From: Psychroflexus tropicus DSM 15496
GTDB lineage: Bacteria > Bacteroidota > Bacteroidia > Flavobacteriales > Flavobacteriaceae
Length of the DNA stretch: 64,000 nt
NCBI RefSeq assembly: GCF_000378765.1
Contig: NZ_KB905343.1
Location: forward strand, 128,914 to 192,913
Reading direction: 5' to 3'
Shown: positions 62,997 to 64,000 of the stretch, piece after piece
Layout: every line of letters starts with the position of its first letter
Numbering within the stretch: position 1 is the first letter of the stretch
Notes under the pieces: model-generated
Database searches by the model: none
Seen by the model: the letters and a program-made list of their open reading frames with translations, nothing else
Told to the model about the DNA's origin: nothing
Position numbers and translations under genes: made by a program

Positions 62997-64000
62997 ATGA
63001 CTCCGCAACTTATCTTTTACTTCATCTTAGGTATTATCTGTTTCAACTTCCTACTTGAGACTTTCTTGGATTACCTTAACTTTAGTCGGTTCGATACTCA
63101 AATCCCTCCAGAAATCGGTCAGCTTTACGATGATGAAGAGTATTATAAATCACAAAATTACAAGAAAGATAAATTTAAGCTTAGACTTTTTCAATCCGCT
63201 TTTTCTTTTATCCTGATTGTTCTTTTTTTGAGTTTTGAAGGCTTTGAGAAATTAGATACACTTGCAAAACAAATCTTTGATAGCTCAATAGGTATTTCGC
63301 TTGTTTTTTTCGGAATATTATTTTTCGCCAGCGAAATATTGAGTCTTCCATTCAGCTATTATTCCACATTTGTCATAGAGGAGAAGTATGGTTTCAATAC
63401 CTCAACCAAAGCTCTTTTTTGGATAGACCAACTCAAATCTATGCTACTCACTGTTATAGTTGGAGGAATTGTCTTAGGCTTAATTATCTTATTTTACCAG
63501 GTGGTGGGAAGAGATTTTTGGTGGTATACCTGGATATTCATTACAGCAATTAGCATTTTTACTAATATGTTTTATGCAAAGCTTATTGTTCCTATTTTCA
63601 ATACACAAAGTCCATTAGAAGAAGGAGCGCTTAGAAGTAAGATTGAAGGTTATGCCACACGATTAAATTTTGAACTCAAAAATATTTTTGTGATCGATGG
63701 TTCTAAACGAAGTAAAAAAGCCAATGCTTACTTTTCGGGTTTTGGCAAAGAGAAAAGGATAACGCTATTTGATACATTACTTGATGATCTGGAGGATGAT
63801 GAGATCGTTGCAGTATTAGCCCACGAAGTTGGTCACTATAAAAAGAATCATATTCTAATCAATCTTTTGGTTTCTACCTTATTTTTAGGACTCACCCTTT
63901 GGTTGCTTTCACTGTTCGTTAGTGAGCCTATTTTAGCTCAAGCACTTGGAGTCGAGGAAGTATCATTTCATATTGGTTTGGTAGCCTTCAGTTTTTTATA
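62997..64000 (+). CDS. M48-family (Ste24-like) zinc metallopeptidase, 5' part
   Basis: The first 334 codons of a membrane metallopeptidase; the gene runs off the window. The zinc site is His276-Glu-Val-Gly-His280 (HEVGH) in VLAHEVGHYKKN. The protein resembles the CAAX prenyl protease 1/Ste24 type, with hydrophobic helices at about 3-22, 65-82, 96-115, 150-170, 178-198 and 289-310. FSGFGKEKRITLFDTLL precedes the site, as in the family. ATG 62997 is the best start; GTG 62991 is two codons upstream. It probably cleaves membrane-associated proteins. Confidence 0.88.
   Translation, partial: MTPQLIFYFILGIICFNFLLETFLDYLNFSRFDTQIPPEIGQLYDDEEYYKSQNYKKDKFKLRLFQSAFSFILIVLFLSFEGFEKLDTLAKQIFDSSIGISLVFFGILFFASEILSLPFSYYSTFVIEEKYGFNTSTKALFWIDQLKSMLLTVIVGGIVLGLIILFYQVVGRDFWWYTWIFITAISIFTNMFYAKLIVPIFNTQSPLEEGALRSKIEGYATRLNFELKNIFVIDGSKRSKKANAYFSGFGKEKRITLFDTLLDDLEDDEIVAVLAHEVGHYKKNHILINLLVSTLFLGLTLWLLSLFVSEPILAQALGVEEVSFHIGLVAFSFL

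Overview
The window looks like a stretch of core chromosome from a member of the Flavobacteriaceae (Bacteroidota). The evidence is an A+T-rich composition, a T9SS sorting-domain protein, the gliding lipoprotein GldI, SusC-type CarboxypepD_reg domains, BamD/Rpb6-type omega/CoaBC in one block, and a recurring TAnnTTTG promoter element, which is the -7 box known from this phylum. I cannot name the genus. I saw no tRNA, rRNA, CRISPR array, prophage, insertion sequence or plasmid feature. Almost every gene belongs to a recognisable family.

Layout. 0-7.5 kb: two secreted CarboxypepD_reg-like proteins, then PepE, glutaminase, a TatA-like protein, a PAP2 phosphatase, an EamA transporter, a HAD hydrolase, RibD and an acetyltransferase. 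7.5-14.3 kb: thioesterase, DnaA with a translationally coupled LMW phosphatase, a tetrapyrrole-type methylase, a YigZ-family protein, PrmC and LigA. 14.3-18.1 kb: a 5'-nucleotidase split over two genes, then a CPA2 antiporter. 18.2-25.5 kb: a long forward run of DUF6913, DapA, BamD, omega, CoaBC, a DUF4835 (probable T9SS) protein, RecN and FabI, closed by a strong terminator. 25.7-33.3 kb: a T9SS-secreted 873-aa protein, a glycosyltransferase-YbbR-CoaE operon, and a histidine kinase/response regulator pair. 33.4-41.1 kb, mostly reverse: MiaA, an ion channel, an exonuclease/GIY-YIG fusion, a forward Hsp20, then the operon Gfo/Idh - hydroxyacyl-CoA dehydrogenase - DUF1015 - YggS. 41.2-47 kb: isocitrate dehydrogenase, a small DUF6686-like protein, and a siderophore-type TonB receptor/PepSY operon in which both genes are broken. 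47.2-54.4 kb: AlkB, Pcm, a DUF5686 outer-membrane protein, SmpB, three lipoproteins and CsbD. 54.5-60.4 kb: two tandem cyclophilin-FKBP lipoproteins, GldI, NrnA, a PhoD-like lipoprotein, Ndk and a small beta-barrel protein. 60.5-64 kb: RNase Y, a 6S RNA, ZapA, a coiled-coil protein, and the start of an M48 peptidase that runs off the window.

How the genes fit together. Many serve the cell envelope: BamD, the DUF4835 protein, GldI and its neighbouring prolyl isomerases, the T9SS cargo and the TonB receptor. Others serve central metabolism and information processing. Several lipoproteins are phosphohydrolases (5'-nucleotidase pair, histidine phosphatase, phytase-like esterase, PhoD-like), which would suit phosphate scavenging outside the inner membrane.

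I did not find a clearly new biological system. The points most worth checking are: two independent lesions in the iron-uptake operon (a TAA codon in the receptor and a one-base shift in the PepSY protein); a 6S RNA between zapA and rny; an isocitrate dehydrogenase whose cofactor residues look NAD-type; a CoaBC with serine in place of the usual catalytic cysteine; regularly spaced GACA repeats upstream of hsp20; and several promoters placed so close to start codons that leaderless mRNAs are likely.
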